Shown here one piece after another: positions 41,320 to 56,300 of a stretch of DNA of 64,000 bases; position 1 is the stretch's first letter, and every line of letters starts with the position of its first letter. The DNA comes from Symbiodinium natans (taxonomy: Eukaryota; Sar; Dinophyceae; Suessiales; Symbiodiniaceae): assembly GCA_905221605.1 (NCBI GenBank), contig CAJNDS010001446.1, positions 1 through 64,000 on the forward strand, written 5' to 3'. Both the position numbers and the translations under genes were made by a program. Below the pieces are notes generated by a model. The model was not told where the DNA came from. It searched no databases and saw only the letters and a list, made by a program, of their open reading frames with translations.

Positions 41320-44300
41320 GCGGGGAGCCGAAGGTGGCAGAATCGGGCGCAAGGGAGGAGGGCTCTGAGCTGCATGTCCGAGACACTGGCAAAAGGCTGC
41401 CGAATCAAGCGTGATGTCGGGTAGACATCAAGCTAGCCAGGTTGGTATAGTCCAAAGTGGGCATCGCACCTCCAAAGTTGCAAGTGCCGGTGGAGGAGGT
41501 CGGTGCTCCGAGTCGCAACGCCGCGCGGAGGAAGGGCGAGCTGCCCATCTCCACACAATCTAAGACAAGAGGCAGCAAGCCAAACCAAGTCAGGCCAACA
41601 GAAGGCATCAACGTGGCCAAGCATGCAGAGTTCCGCAAAAACAACACCGAATCTGAGCTCGAGAAGCTCGGCACTATCAGCACGAGGCCCGGTCTTGCAA
41701 GCCCAAAAACAACCACCGCCGCCCCAGTGCAAAGGCGGCTACGCGACGACGGAGTGCTGTCAGTTTGGCTGAAGTCCAAAATGGGAAGAAACAGACCCAG
41801 ACACGCAAATGACTGCAGAAACAATGACAAGTCTAAATGCAAAGAGTCCAAGGCAAGTGTCAGCATGCCAAAACGAGCCATACCACATGCAAGCGAGCTG
41901 AGTCCAAGCTGCGCAAGCGTCTGCAGAGCTGGCGAGGCACCAAACCCAACGAAATCTGGCACAGGCAAAGACAACTCGGGCTTGATACCACCCAGAGTCA
42001 AGAGAGCTGCATCAACGCGAGCAAGGCTTCTTGAAAGTAGCAAGGGACCTGGCTGCGAAGCCTTGGACACAAGCGGCACCAGTCCCAAGCGCAGGAAACT
42101 CTGCAAGAACAGCAGCAAGCCCAAGTGCAGGAGATCTAGGGCAGACGTTGAGGATTCCGGGCGCGCTGCACTGCATAGCGCTGTGAGCAACTCCATGCGA
42201 ACAAGTTGTCTCATGAGCAAAAGCAGACCAAAGCAAGAGAAGTCCAAAGCGACTAGCAAAGGTTCAAGACAACACAGGCCAGATGCTGTCGGGGGCGACT
42301 CTGCCTGGAGCAAGGACTGAGGGAACGAGGCTGGACCAGTGTGACTGAAGCCTAAGGCCGAGGTCGCGGACGAGAGATGTGCCAAAGTTTGTAGCAGAAC
42401 AGCAGGGCCTGTCTGCAGAGCATCCGGGGCTGAAGGGAACAAATCGAATCTGACCAAGCCGGCTGGAAGCAAAGGCGGCCCCATCCTGGAAAAACTTCGC
42501 GCCAAAACAAAGCTGCCCAACTGAGCTGAATCTAGCAGTGGCAGCTGGCTCTCAAGCCATGCGAGGCTCCTCGATGGAGGTAGAGGCCCGGGATGGAGAA
42601 GGTCGAAGACCGGCACAACAAAGCCGACACACGCAACAGACTGCATCGAAAACAGCGGGCCTGAAGTCAGGGAGTCCAGCACAGACAGACAAGATTCGGA
42701 TCTCGCACAATAAGAAATCGACGGGGGTGATCCTGTGCGGGCAAAGCCTCGAATTGGGAGGCAGCTCCCGGTCTCGAACTGCTGCCCGGCACGCAAGACA
42801 CCCACCGCCAACAGTGGAGGCCCTGGCCGCCCGCATTGCCTCGCCGGCAACATGCTGCCAGTGGTCGTGGAATCCACCACAAAGGTACACAACTCCAAGC
42901 GGAATGCACGAGTGGCAGAGGTTGGGGAATCAGCTCTTGCAAAGGTCCTCGTCAACAGGCTTGCCTCCAACCCCGTGAAATCAGCGGCCGGCGAAAGTGA
43001 ATCTGCACGCAGGATGCCTGATGCAAGCATGAAGCTGCCAGCTTGTAGGCTTGTCTGCAAAGACGTCGAGGAACCTATGTCAGCAAAATCCGGCGAGGAC
43101 ATGGCAAGATCTGTCTGGGCCCATGATCGGAATGATGTGGACAAGCCAGCACTCACACAGTCCAAAAGCAACAGGGCGAGGTCGAGCTGGGCCATGCGTG
43201 CAGCAAGAAAAGAGGACTCGATCCTCACAAATTGACGCGTTGGCACTGGGAGTCCCGCTTCCATGAAATCTGTTGTTGGCATCGGCACTTCAGAGCGGCA
43301 CCTTCCCCACAGCAGCGGCGAAGTATCAACTCGTGCCATGTTGCGTGCCAACAAGGAGGAGTCTGCTGCTGCATGGTCAAGCAAGAGCAACGTCAGTTCC
43401 GAAGTCAGCCCCCCCACAGTAAACAGAAGAAACTCAGCACAAGCGTGTTCTCGTGACAGCATGACGCTACCCGAATGTATGAGCTCCAGCAGAGACAGCG
43501 ATGCGATCCTGCTGGAGCTTCTCGTCAACGTGGACGAACCCATGCTCATGCTGTCAACAAGAAAGATTGAACGGCCCACACGTGCTTTGCCAACGCACGA
43601 CGTTCTGAAGTCAGCCTGAAGTGCAGCCCTGGCCAGCACCGAGGGACCAATGTTCGCAAGATCTGCTACCAACAGCAATAGCGCAGGCCTGGCAAAGGCT
43701 CTGAGAAACGGCGAGCTGTCAGGGTGCAGCAAGTCTGGCAGAAGCACAACCAAGTCAAACCACGACTTTCCGGACACCAGAAGCACGGGATCTACTCAAG
43801 AAAAGGCTTGCAGTGCCACCAATGGCCCAAGCTGAATGCAATCAGCAAGTGGCGGAGTTGGCTCTGAGCATGCAAAGCTGCGAACAGGTGTAGGGAAACC
43901 GATCCCAGCAAAATCCAGCAGCGAGATCGATAGACCACATCTCGAAATCCCAAACAGAAGCGCCACCAAGCCTGTTTGACTCCACACGCGAATTGGCAGA
44001 CAGGAGCCTGCACTGGCAAAAGACAATACGAGCGCCAGGAGGTCTGTGCGGAACAGGCTTCTCAACAGAAGAGTACTGCCCGTGGACGTCCAGCTCAGTA
44101 GGACCAGCGAGGCACCTGTCCTGCACTTGCCAGATGCGGGCATTGTAAACGCCAGGCACATTGCATTCTGCAGCAGGGCGGCTAAACCCATTGTCACGAA
44201 GTCTAGGAGGCTCAAACCCCGTCCTAAGCACACAGGGCTCCGTGCCGGAGGAGCAGAACCCAAACACATCCCATCCAAAGTCGGAGGCGCAAAGCCGAAC

Positions 44301-47300
44301 ATGGTTCTTCCCAGCACTGGCAAGCAGGAGCCGCATCTAGCACCACCTCGCAGTGTCATCGAGCTGCCCAGGTGCAGGAAATCCGAAGCCAGTGCCAGTG
44401 GTTCCGTGCAGGACAACCCGAGCAAGAAGGAGGTGGTGCTTGGACGTGAGAATGACCGCACGGGTATTGCTGAATCGGCCTCGCACACCTCCAAGGTCAG
44501 CAGCAACAGTTCAGGTCTCGCACAGCCATGTATCACAAAAGCGCTGTCACAGCAAGCGAGCCTCCGCAGCAACGATGGTAAGCCGGTCAACCCGAAGCCC
44601 AGCAAAAACAAAGCCGGTTCAAGACACGAGAAAGATCTCAAAGAGAGCGAAGGGCCAGAGGCACTACAGTCAGGTGCAAGCAGTGCACTTCCAAACACCC
44701 CTCTGCCAATCAACAGAGCTGTGAGGTCAGCGTGCATGAGATTGCGAGGAGGTGATAGGGACTCCAAGTGCACAAAGTCCAACACAAGGAAAGTCACATC
44801 AGGTCGCATGGTGCTTGGAACTGGTGCAAGACTACCCGCTCAAGAAAATCTGCGTGCAAACGCTGGGCTACCAAGAATACCCAAATCAAGCAGAGTGGCA
44901 GACATGTTTGGGCAAGCCATCCCGGACACAGGAGCTACAAAGCCTAGATGCGAGAACGCACGTAACAGAAGAGGGACGTCTGGGTTGAAAAGGCCAGACA
45001 CAAACGACAGCATGTCTGACCAGGCTACACCCAACACGGACAAGGTGAAGTCAATGAGCATAGCGCCTTTGACAAAGACCGTGTCCTGGATTGCTGCGTC
45101 ACTGCGGATCTCCGCGACACCATAAGTTAGCAGTGGTGCACCCATTCGGACAAAACCATGAATGGGCAAGAGCGGACCCGGGTTGCCAACGCTCGACACT
45201 GGTGCAGCCAGCCCAACGCAAGCATGGCTCCTACATGACAACATCGGGCCCAGCACCAGGAAGTCGGGGGCAAACAAAGCGGACTCCTTTCAAACCATGC
45301 TAGAAACGGGCGGCAGGAGGTCTGCTCTCGAATGCCTGTGCAGGAGTGACGATGAGCCGAAGTCGACAAACTGCGCAACCGGCAGTCCTGTCCTCCCGGT
45401 GCAAGAACAGCCGCAGACAAGCAACGGAAAACCTACACGGGAGCATGACCTCGGGGCCAGCATAGCTCCAAAGCTTGTGACGTCCAAGGCCAGAAGTAAG
45501 CTACCAGGGCACGCCAAACCGACCAAAGAGGAGGAGAAGCCAAAACGAGCAAGGTTTTGCACAGTCGCCGAAGAACTCAGTGTCGCAAGGTCAAGCGCCG
45601 AAGACACTATCTCAGGCTGAGAAAAGCTTCGAGAAGGAAGAGACAGCTCGACATGTACTGCATCAAGAAGCGGGAACGAGCTACCGGCTTGTGCAAGGCT
45701 TCGTACTGACATAAGCAGTTCCATGCTTTGGAAGCCCATCAGCAGGACAGCTGGACCGATTCAAGCAAAACATTGCAGCAGCAAGGTGCTTCCCGCGAAA
45801 GATAAGTCAACAATAGATGCGACCAAACCCAAACGGCAAGGGCTCTGCAGCAACAAAGACGCATCAAAGTCCACGAAATCCAACGCGAAAAGCACCACAT
45901 CTGCTTGAGAAGGGCTCTGAATGAACGTGGCCAGTTCCGGTTCAAGGCTGTCCAAGAGAAGCAGTGACGGACCTGAACACAAGGAGCCACACAATGACAT
46001 CAAAGAACCAGTGCAGCCACATGACTTCACAGGCAGTGGCAGTTCAGAATCTGCGTGATCCAGAGGAGACAAGATGAAATCCAAACACGCGAAGCTCTGC
46101 AGCAGCGATAAACTCCCCAGACCACAGAGTCCAGGTACTACGGACGCCGGGTCTGAGCGCATCGATCCCGATGCCAAAACGACTGACCCAGGGCGGCAAT
46201 GGCTGCGAAGCATCAAGGAAGGCTCGGCACTTGCGAGGTCCAGAAGAAGCAGCACGATGCCCACTCGGGAATGACTTTGCGGCAACAAGAGTGCATCTGC
46301 GAAAGCGACGTCTACGGGAAACATCGGAAGTTCCGGCTTTGCGTTGCCAGCAAGCAAAAGTGACAGACCGAGCCGTCCAGAGTTGCGGATTGCCAGCACC
46401 GAGCCGCAGGTTGAAAGCTCCAGTACAGCTACTGGGATGCCCGACCTGGCCACTCCCCAAGTCAGCATCGCAGAGTCCATGCAGCCAGACCCCCGTAACA
46501 ACAAGGGAAGCCCCGAACAAAGGAGGTCTGAAGCCAGCAGGAGCGCGCCGCAACTTAGACCAAACACGGACAGGAGAGGGCCTGCCCAGGTGAAGCTTTG
46601 CAACAGCAATGACGAGCCAGGCAGAGTGTGCTCCACCAACAACAAGGATGCATCGATCCGCGAACGACTCTTCAGGGGCGGTGGTGGTCCTAGCAGACAG
46701 GCCCCCAGAGCCGACAGGAATGGTCCAGTGTTGGCGAAACCCATCGCAAGGGGCGACGACTCCATCCATAGCAAACTTTGGACCATCGACAAGGCCTCAG
46801 AGCTTCCAGAGTCGAGAGCTGAAGGCGGCAGGCCAACGCAGCCCGCTCCAAAGACCAAAGGGGCCGACGCCACTTGAACTGAACTACGGACAGAAAGAAG
46901 CGAGCCATACGAGGCAGAATCCAAAATGGCTGCCAAGGCTTCGGTCCAAGCAAAGCCTGGTGTCGACAGAAAGATGCCCAGGCATGACACGCTGTGTAGC
47001 AACGACACAACGCCCGCAGTAGCTGTATCCGGCACGAGCGCTACAGATCCGAGGCGGCCCAAGCCCACGGCCAACAAGGACACCTCCGAGCGCAGCGAAT
47101 TCCGCGCCGGCAAACTGAGGCCTGACTGACAGGAGCAAAGGGCGGATAAGCTTGCATCGGTCTGCGACGAGCCGAAGGGAACCATCGACAAACCTGTCTG
47201 AGCATGTGCTCTGGGAAGAAGCGAAAGGCCTGAGCACACAGGGCTCAGGACGAAAGGGGCTACATCTGATCAGCTAAAGCTCCGTGAAGCCGAAGAAGCG

Positions 47301-50300
47301 CCAGTAGATGCCATGTCTGAAAGAAGTAGCGGTAGATCCAGGCAAGTCAGTCCTGAAACCAAAGATGCGGGCTCAGCCTGACTGGAGCTGCGAGTGGGTG
47401 GAGAAGTTCCAGGGAAGGCAAAGTCGAATACGAGTGACAAGGGACCAGCCCGGACGAAGCTCTGGGCCAGTGCAAAACTTCCGAGAAGTGAAGATTCCAA
47501 AGCGAAGGCTGGCACACCCAAGCTTGCCCTTGAAAGCACAGAAGAAGAGAAGCCGAGCCTTGCATGTTGCCGCACTGAAAGTATGACTCCAGGATAAGAT
47601 AAGCCAAACACAAGCAGCAGGAGGCCTGGATGAGCCAAGCTTCTCGGGAGCAATGCAGTGCCTGTCTCACATGCTCCAAGCGATGTCGTGGGAAAACCCA
47701 ACCAAGCGCTGCTCATCACCGCCACAGACAACTCAATTCAAGCAAGAGCTTGCGGAAGTATGAGTAGATCGGTATGCAAGGGGTCTGGTGCCAGAGGTGG
47801 GAACTCAAAGCGGGACAACCGAAGCACGGCAACCATTGTACCCAGACACGCAATGCTTCTTGTTGGAGGCAGGGGGCCTGGATATGCAGCGTCGGGAGCA
47901 GGAAGAGAAAAGCCGATACATGCTCTGCCAGAAAGAAGTACAAAAATGTCGACCTGGAAAGGACTGCGTGTCGACAAGAGCAGTTCCACACATGCAACGT
48001 CACAAGCGGGCATGTGAGCACCAGATTGAAAAGGGCGCATGAGAGGAAACACTGCGTCAGGATGAACGACGCCTCGAAGTGACAGAGAGACTCCCATGTG
48101 CGAGCAATCCAAAGCAGAAGGTAGCAACCCTGGACAGATGCACCCGAAGGCCAATAGCAGCAGTCCAAGACGGGCCAAACTACGCAACGCAAGAAGCAAG
48201 TCCATCTGAGCAATCATCAGAACTGAAGGCACAGACTCCACACGGCTATAGCTGCGAAGTACAAGTGGGAAACCAATCTGCGAGAGCTCAGCAACGGGCA
48301 ACAAAACCCCCAGGGTTGCTCTGCTCAACGCCGGTGATGATGATCCGAGCCGAGTGGAGCCATGCAATGTTGGCAAGAACTCCATCAGCGCAGAATCCGA
48401 CATCAGCACGCTCGACCCGAGGCGCAAGATGCTGGAAGCGAGTGTCAGTGAACCAAGCTGGCCCGTGGATCGCACGGACATCGCCAGGCCGAGGTGAGTA
48501 GGATCTGGAGCTGACGTAGAGACCTCCAAGCAATTGGCCCCTGACACTGACACCACGAAGCCCATGCACAAAGCTGCTTGTAATGGCAGGAAAGGACCCG
48601 ATTTGATGGAGCTTGACACAGGAAGGGCGAGGCCACAGCAACTGAAGCCTTGAAGGGCAGGAGAAGAGTCCAAATGAAGAAGATCTAATGCAGACAGCAG
48701 CACATCCAATCGGACACTGTCCGAGGCAGTTGCTGAGACATCAAGGTGGGACGGGGATTGCAAAGGCGCAAGACTTCCAGCTCTATAGCCATCTAAAGCC
48801 AGCACAGCTGCACCCGAGCAAACAAAGGACCGCGGGGAAGGCGAAAGTCCAAGCGTCACTTCCTCCAGCGCAAAGGGGGATGGCTCAAAAGAAGCCCTTC
48901 CTGACAGAGGTGCAGAGAAGCCTGGCCATGCCAAGCACTTCAGGGGCGATGGCGGGCCAACACCAGCAAGACTCGAGACAAGCACAGGGATGCCAGGGTG
49001 ACCAGAACTTCTGGTGGGCAGAGACACTTCGAGCTGCACAAGGTCAGGCACGGCCGCGCAAAAGCCCGCACAAGCCAAGCCTGCTGCCAATAGGGAGAGC
49101 CCGGACCACCCCATGGACTGCAAAACCAAAGCGGGGTCAAGACGTAGACTTTGTAGAGCAGGTGCTGCTGGACCCACATGGCCGGGACTTCGTGGCAGCA
49201 GCGCGGATCCTGCTTGCACAAACGCAAGCACAAACAGGCCAGCCTCCATGTGCGAAAAAGATCGAAGAGGCATTGGCGACTCTAAGCATGCAGCACCCGT
49301 CAATGGAATGACGGGTTCAGATTGCGCAAGGCTTCTCGGGAACAATACGGGGCCCAACTGCACTGCATCACACACAGGCAAGGCAGAAGCTGAACGCGCA
49401 AGTGAACGAAGCATAGGCGGACTCCCAGGACTTGTGAGGTCAGGTGCTGATGATGAAGTTCCTGATCGAACCGCCTCTGGTGGAGGCGTCGATAGTTCTA
49501 TCTGAGCGAAGCTTCGTGCAAGCAAGACAGAGCCTGGTGCAGCAGAATCCATCGCAGGAACAAAGGAGTCCAGTCGCACCAAGCCAAAAATCAGCAATGC
49601 CGCCTCGAGCTGGAAGCCGCTGTGTGTCAGAAGCATCGGGCCCAAGTGTACGTCATGGGGAATGAGCAAGAGCATGCCTGTGCAGGTGCACCCGGAAGCA
49701 GCTGTGGCAAAGCCTGTCCTAGCAGAAGCTCTGAGCAAGAGAGGCGTTCCCAAGTGAAGAAAATCTGGTACCGCCGTGAGCGCGTCAAGCCTCGTGTGTC
49801 CAGAGATCGGAACTCCTGATCCCGGGCGGGCAAGCTGCCGTATGGATGAGGGACTTCCTGTGCACGATAGATCCACAGGCAAGACTGACAAGTCAGGCTT
49901 CGAAAGGCTTTGGAGAGCCGAAGGAATTCCCAGCTGGATACAATCTAGAAGAGACAATGGTAAGCCAGAAGCAGCAGCTCCGAACGATAAAAATGGGAAA
50001 CCAGTTCGGGCAGGTCTTTGTGAGAACGGCAGGCTGCCAGGAGACATAAAACCAGGAATCGGAGTGATGGACTCTGATCGAACAGCGCTGCGGATGAACA
50101 GTGGAGGCTCCATGCTTGCAAGGTCCAGCACCACAAATGAAGCCTCTAAGCAGCAGCCACCAAACAACGCAGGCATGAAGTCCAGCTTTGCAAACCTGTG
50201 GACTGGCAAGACCGTGCCCAGAAAGCCAGAATCCAGAATTGGCAGCGGCAGGCCAACACGCAGGCACGACATGAGCAAAAGCAGGGCTTCGAGCCGGGTT

Positions 50301-53300
50301 GCCGCCCGAGGTGGCACAGCCATATCTGAATGTGCAAAGTCACAGGCAAGCAGCGGGGCCTCGATTCAACCAACCCCAAACAGCAATGTTGGAGGGCCCG
50401 GCTGTGAAGAGGACCGTGCAGAAGTTACAGGTCCGACTATCCCGCAATCCGGGAGCGACAGGAAGGAGCCCAGGCAGACGCATCCGGACACTGATGCGGA
50501 TAGTTCGGCTCGGGAGGGTGCGTGCAGAGACAAAGAAGAGCCGAGGCGCAGAAGATCCAGCGCTGAAGCAAATGCATCAAAACGAAACAAACTCGATGTT
50601 GAGGTCGCCACATCAATGCAGGAAAGACTTCTGGCAGGCAAGGATGCTTCCAGTTGTGCAAATTCAACAAGCATCGGGGCGGAACCGGAATGCGCAAGAC
50701 TGCGAAGCAATGCCAAACTGCCTGCTTGCATGAAGTCCACGGTCAGCACCAATGCATCACAACAACTAGAGCCAAACAACAAGAAAGCCAAGCCGCATCG
50801 TACAAAGCTGTGGAAAGGAAGAGATATACCTGAAGCACTGCAGTCTGGTGCCATCATGGCTGCACCCGAATGCGCACTTTGCAAAGTTGCTGTGGAAGCC
50901 TCTAGCTTTAAGAGAGCTTGCGACAACGTCATGGACTCTGCATGACTGAGAGCCAGTGATGGGGTCGAAAACCCCATGCATGAGAGACTGCGGGGCAAAA
51001 TGGCCGATCCAAGAAAAGCAACACCAGGCAACAACGGACTAGATTCCATTCAGGACACGCCACACAAAGGCAGCAATGCATCTGGTTGGCTGGCAGCTCT
51101 CACAGGTATTGAAAGCCCAACAGCCACCATGTCATACGGCAGCAGTGGACTCCCCGAGCGGCTCAAACCAAATGAGGAAAATGCCAAGCCGGTTCAAGCA
51201 GACGACTGCGGAGATGACAGGGGGCCTGGGTATGCCAATTCCATAGTCGGCATCAGCAGCCCGAAGCGAAACATTTTTCTCGCGAACAAAAACGGACCTA
51301 AGATCATATCACCTGACAGTGGCGGAAGCAAGCCAGAGCGAGCTGCCCCCCCTGACGGCAACAAGAGGTCTAGCTTTGCGTGGGATCGCAGGAAGATCGA
51401 AGCTCCGAAAAGTGCAGAGTCCAGAAGACTTGCCGCTGGGCCTAGGCATGCTGCTGATCTGGCAGATGCAGTCAAGTCCGAATGTAAGAAATCCAAGACT
51501 GATGCTGCAGCTCCACACCGGGCAAAGCTGTGGATAATCAACGATAAGCCCAGCAAGGTGCAATCCGATACGGCCGGGGAGAAACCTAACCGAACAGCAC
51601 TGAACACCAAAAGTCCAACACCTAGGCAGCTGGGAGATTGCAAGGATGCTGCAAAGCCCGCTGCAACGTTGTCCGAAGTTGCAAGTGTGAAGCCTGCTCT
51701 TGTAAGACTGCGGGGTGCCAGCAGAACCTCCAGGCAAGCGAGGTCGAAAAGGGATGGCAAAGACCCGGGCCACACCATGCTTACCAACAAGAAGGCCGGA
51801 TCAAAGCGTGCAAAGGAGCGTGCTGGCATGCAGCTGCCCGCATGGACCAAGTCGAGCATCAAGGTTGGGGTCTCTGCTCGAGTCCTTCCAAACACCAAAG
51901 GCGGCGAATCAGAGCAAGCGCAGTCATGTAGTGCCAGAGAGCTTTCCAGAGCAAGGAAATCCGAAGCCGAGGCGGCAAAGCCTGATTGTGCCGAGCTATG
52001 CAGGAGCAACAGCAAGTCCAGCGACAAATGATCCGAAGACAGCAGCAATGCATCGGATCGCGCCAGACCGTGGATTGCGATGGAGGCATCCAAACATTCG
52101 AGGTTGTGTGAAGGCGGCAACACACCAGCGGACGAATGATCCAAAGGAAGAACGGCCAACCCCAAGCAGGACAGTCCGGAGGTTGGAATCGAGGCTTCTG
52201 TTCGCTGCGCATTGTGGGCCAACACAAACGATTCTGGCAGACCAACATCGAGAGCCAGCAGCAAAAAGCCGGTGCAGGAGGAACTGGGCAAAGATGGCGC
52301 GAGCCCCATCTAGGCACAACATCGGAGCGGCAGGGAACTTCCATAGAAACCAGGGTCCATCGCAAAAACTGGAACTCCCAAGCACACGAAGGACTTCGCC
52401 AGAAACGGTAAGCCCAGGGATGCCAAACTTAGAGGCAGCAGCGCGCTTCCCGAGCAACAGATGCCACAAACAAACGGGAGGACGTCCAGACGAGCCAAGG
52501 ATCGCAAAAGCGACGTGGGGCTTATGCCAACAGAGTTTGGGGCTGAAGGAGTTGCTTCAAGCCGAGTCAAAGCACGAAGGAATAAGGAAGAGCCGGGCTG
52601 CAGAAGATCTGAGGCTAGAACAACAGCTCCACAGCAAGCAAGCCCGCGTGGCATCGGCAGCAACTCTGCATGGACGAAATCCGGAACTAGTGCGACAGGA
52701 TCTAAACAGCCCAAGCCCTGAGCAGTTGGCAAGCTACCTCCGATGCAAAGGTCCAGAACTGAGACACTTGAGCCAAGTCAAACAGAAGATCTAAGAAAAG
52801 CCAAGCTGCCCACGCTTGCAAAGTCTGAGGCCAGCACCGGCAGTCCGCATCAAGCCAGGCTGCGGAGGGTCGAGGGAGTGCCCAAGTTCACGACATTCAG
52901 CACAAGAAGGGCGCTCCCCGAGCAAGTGAAGGAGCGCGCCATCAGCAGCAATCCAAACTGCACAAAGTCTGGTGTCGAGGCTGACATTTCCAAGCGCGCA
53001 CGGCCAACCACAGTCAGCGCAAAGCCACAACGAGAAGCTGCCTGAAGAGAGGGCAAAGGCCCGAGGTGAAGAAGGTCCGACGCCGTCAAGCTCGGGCCAG
53101 ATCTTCCCAATGACAAGGCCAAAAGCAACAGACCCAGGCGGGACGGGCCGTGTGATGACAAGAGGCTCTCAGCACAGGCAAATGCTGAGACAAATGTTGG
53201 GGTTCCGAGTTGGCAGAGGCTGTGGATTGACAGCAAGGACTCCATGGCAGCAGGCTCCAGAACTGATGCCAGGGATCCCGATTGCAACACACTTGGCAAC

Positions 53301-56300
53301 GAAGCTGAGAACCCAGTCTGGGCAAAGGAATGAGGTAACAGGAGAGCGCCCGAGTGCAAGAAGTCCAAGGCCGGTGCTGCAAGCTCAACTCGAGCAGAGG
53401 AACGCACCGGGGGCGATAAACTTACGTGTGCAAACTGAAGGGCCAGCAACAGCACATCTAGTCTTCCAGTGCTCTGGAGCAACGGAGAAAAGCCAGTAGC
53501 CGCAAAGAAACACGCAAAAGCTAATAAGCCCAGTTGGCCGGGACTTTGCAAAAACGGGCTGCTTCCGAGATTTGCGAGGTCCATCATGAAAACCAACAAG
53601 CCCAAGCAGCCGGGAGCATGAGTCAATGAGGAACTTCCTGAATGCAGAAAGTCCAAGGCCATCATCACCGAACCGAGTCAAGCAAGTGAACGCAGAGGCA
53701 GCGCGAACTCAGATCGGGCGCAATCCAGTACAGCGATGCATGGGCCCAAGCAGGCCAAGCCTCTTGTTAGCAACAGTGCCCCAACTGTGCCGAAATCGCA
53801 GAGAAGCAAGGAGGTTTCGGGACAAAGCAAACCGGCAGCAGGCAAGCTCAACTCCGACTGAGCACATGATCTTGCCAGGGGCGCGGCGTCTGTCTGGGCT
53901 GCATCAAGGGCCGGTGTTGCCAAGCCCGGACGTCCACAACTCATGACTGATGAAACGCTGCCAGCATGCCCCAAGCAACGCATTGAAAGCAGCAGGCCCG
54001 CATGACCAAAGGCTGAAGCTAATGCAACCAAGTCCAACCGCACCAAGCTCCTCGGGGGCAACAAGGCTTCAGAGCTTGCTGAATCTGGTGCGGGGACGGG
54101 CAATCCCATCTTGCAGAAACCTGCTGCTGGAGATGATAATTCTAACCAAGCACGCGATTGCAACAGCAAGGGTGGACCCAAGTGCAAAGGGTCTGGAACC
54201 AACAACAGCGCGCCCAGCCTTTGCACGCCAAACAGAAGCGAGCCGAAATCCAACTGAGCTGGGCCGTGCAAAGGCAAAACACTCCCTGTCGTGGACGTTT
54301 CTAGGATGAAAAGGAACGTTCCCAAGCGTGTCACTTTGAACAAGGACAATGTGGCGCCCAACCAGCTGGGGCTCCGCAAGGGCAACGCGGCGCCAAAACC
54401 ACCCAGATCTGGAACGAAAAACAAGAGATCCAAGCGTGCAGCTCCGAAAACTGACGACGACATACCAAAGCGATGGAAGCTTTTGAGGCTCAAAGTGAAC
54501 TCCAGGTGAGCAGCATCACACACCGCTGACAGCAAACCCGAACGGCTAAGGCTACGCGAAGACGTTGGTACTTCTGGAATGCCAGAAGAGGGAACCGAAA
54601 CCAGCGAGTCGGCGCACACGGAGCTGTGCACCAGAAGGGTCAAGCCAAGCAGCGCAGCATCCGAAGTCAAGACTGGCATGTCTGATCTGGCCCGGGAATG
54701 CAGAGATGTCAAACTTCCCAGGTGGAGGAGATCCAAAGCCAGCATTGGAGAGTCAAGTTGCGCGATGCTGCAGGGAGACGCCGAGGCACCCGTGCACGAA
54801 GAATGTTGCGGGGGAGGCGGCATCTCCAAGTGCGCAAGATCCAGCACAAGCGATGCCAGGTCCAAGCGGCCAGAACTCTGCGGAGGCGAACTCGGTCCCG
54901 AGTTTAAAAGGTCCAGCGCTAGTAGTGACAAGCCAGAATGAGCCAAAGATCGGGCTGGCAGCGAAGTTCCCAGCTGAGTAAAATCCAGAGCCGTCAGCAA
55001 GGCACCACAAAAACATTGCCCGAGCATGCTCAGTCCGACTTCTAGTTGCGCAAGGCCTCTCACAGGCAAAAGTACGCCGAGCGAAGTGGCATCGAGAACT
55101 GAAGGAGAGGGGTCCGGCCGACATGAACCGAAAGCAAGAAGAGCAGATGCTGAGCAAGAGAAGCTGTGTGGGAGCATTGAGCTTCCCAGGCTCATGAACC
55201 CCGATGTTGAAGCGGCCGTTCCCAACCTGCCCGCACCACGTGCCGGCAACGCCAGACCCAAATAAACGAAGTCCGAGGCGGGCATTGGGAGCTCCAGGAG
55301 TGCGTGGGCAAAGGGCAGCGACAGCAGCTCCAGTCAACTGCGAGCTCGAAGCGGCAGCAAGGGACCAAGACCTGCAGGTGCTGGTACGGGTGGGGCAAAC
55401 TCAAGCCAGCTCATGCTACGCGAAAGCAACGGGACCTCCAATGTCACAGGGTCAGGCACAGACAACGATGCCTCCATCGATGCTGCAGACAAAGCAGATA
55501 AGGCCAAACCTGAACTTGAAGGAGCACGGGTTGGCAGCACAAAGCCCAGAGCCGGAAACCCGCAGACAAAAACAGGAAGGCCTGAGCAAACGAAACTGTG
55601 GACAATCAAAGCAAAGCCAATGCTGCCATGCGACGTTGCCAGAGTAAGCAAGCCTAGGCATGCCATTCCGAAGGCGGGCAACACCACGCCCATGCACGCC
55701 GGGCTGCGAACGGGCAAAGCTGATTCCACGAGCGCAACGTCAAGCGCAAGCAATACAAACCCGGAGCACGCTTGGCCAAACAGCGGAGTTGTGAAACCAA
55801 GTCGCGCTGCGGCTCTTGAAGATGTCAGGCTCCCTGAGCTGGCAAGGCTCATGGCGAGCAAGGCTGAGTCCAAACAGCCATGGCTATGCAGAAGCAACAA
55901 ACTCCCCAAGTGCAGAAGATCTGATGCAAAAGCCAGCAGCCCAGGACTAGAGGTGGCACAGAGAAGGGGAGGCAGTCCCAGGTAGACATGGCTGTGTGTT
56001 GGCAGTGGGGCTTCCGACGGTGCGAAGTCCGGGGCAAAGGGGGGCAGGCCCAAACAACACGTGCCTGCAATCGATGGCAGCGGCCCGAGTCGGCTCAGAC
56101 TTCTTGGGAGCAGCGGAAATCCCAGGTCAACAGGGTCAAGCGCGAACAAGGGCAAACTGAGACAAGCAATGGAGACAATGAATGTGGACAACCCAAGACA
56201 TTGATGGCTCCGCATTGAAGGTGGCATCCCTAAATTGGCAACGCTGGAGGCGAGCGGTAGGGTGCCAAGATGGGATGACCCACGCAAAGGCAAGAAGCTG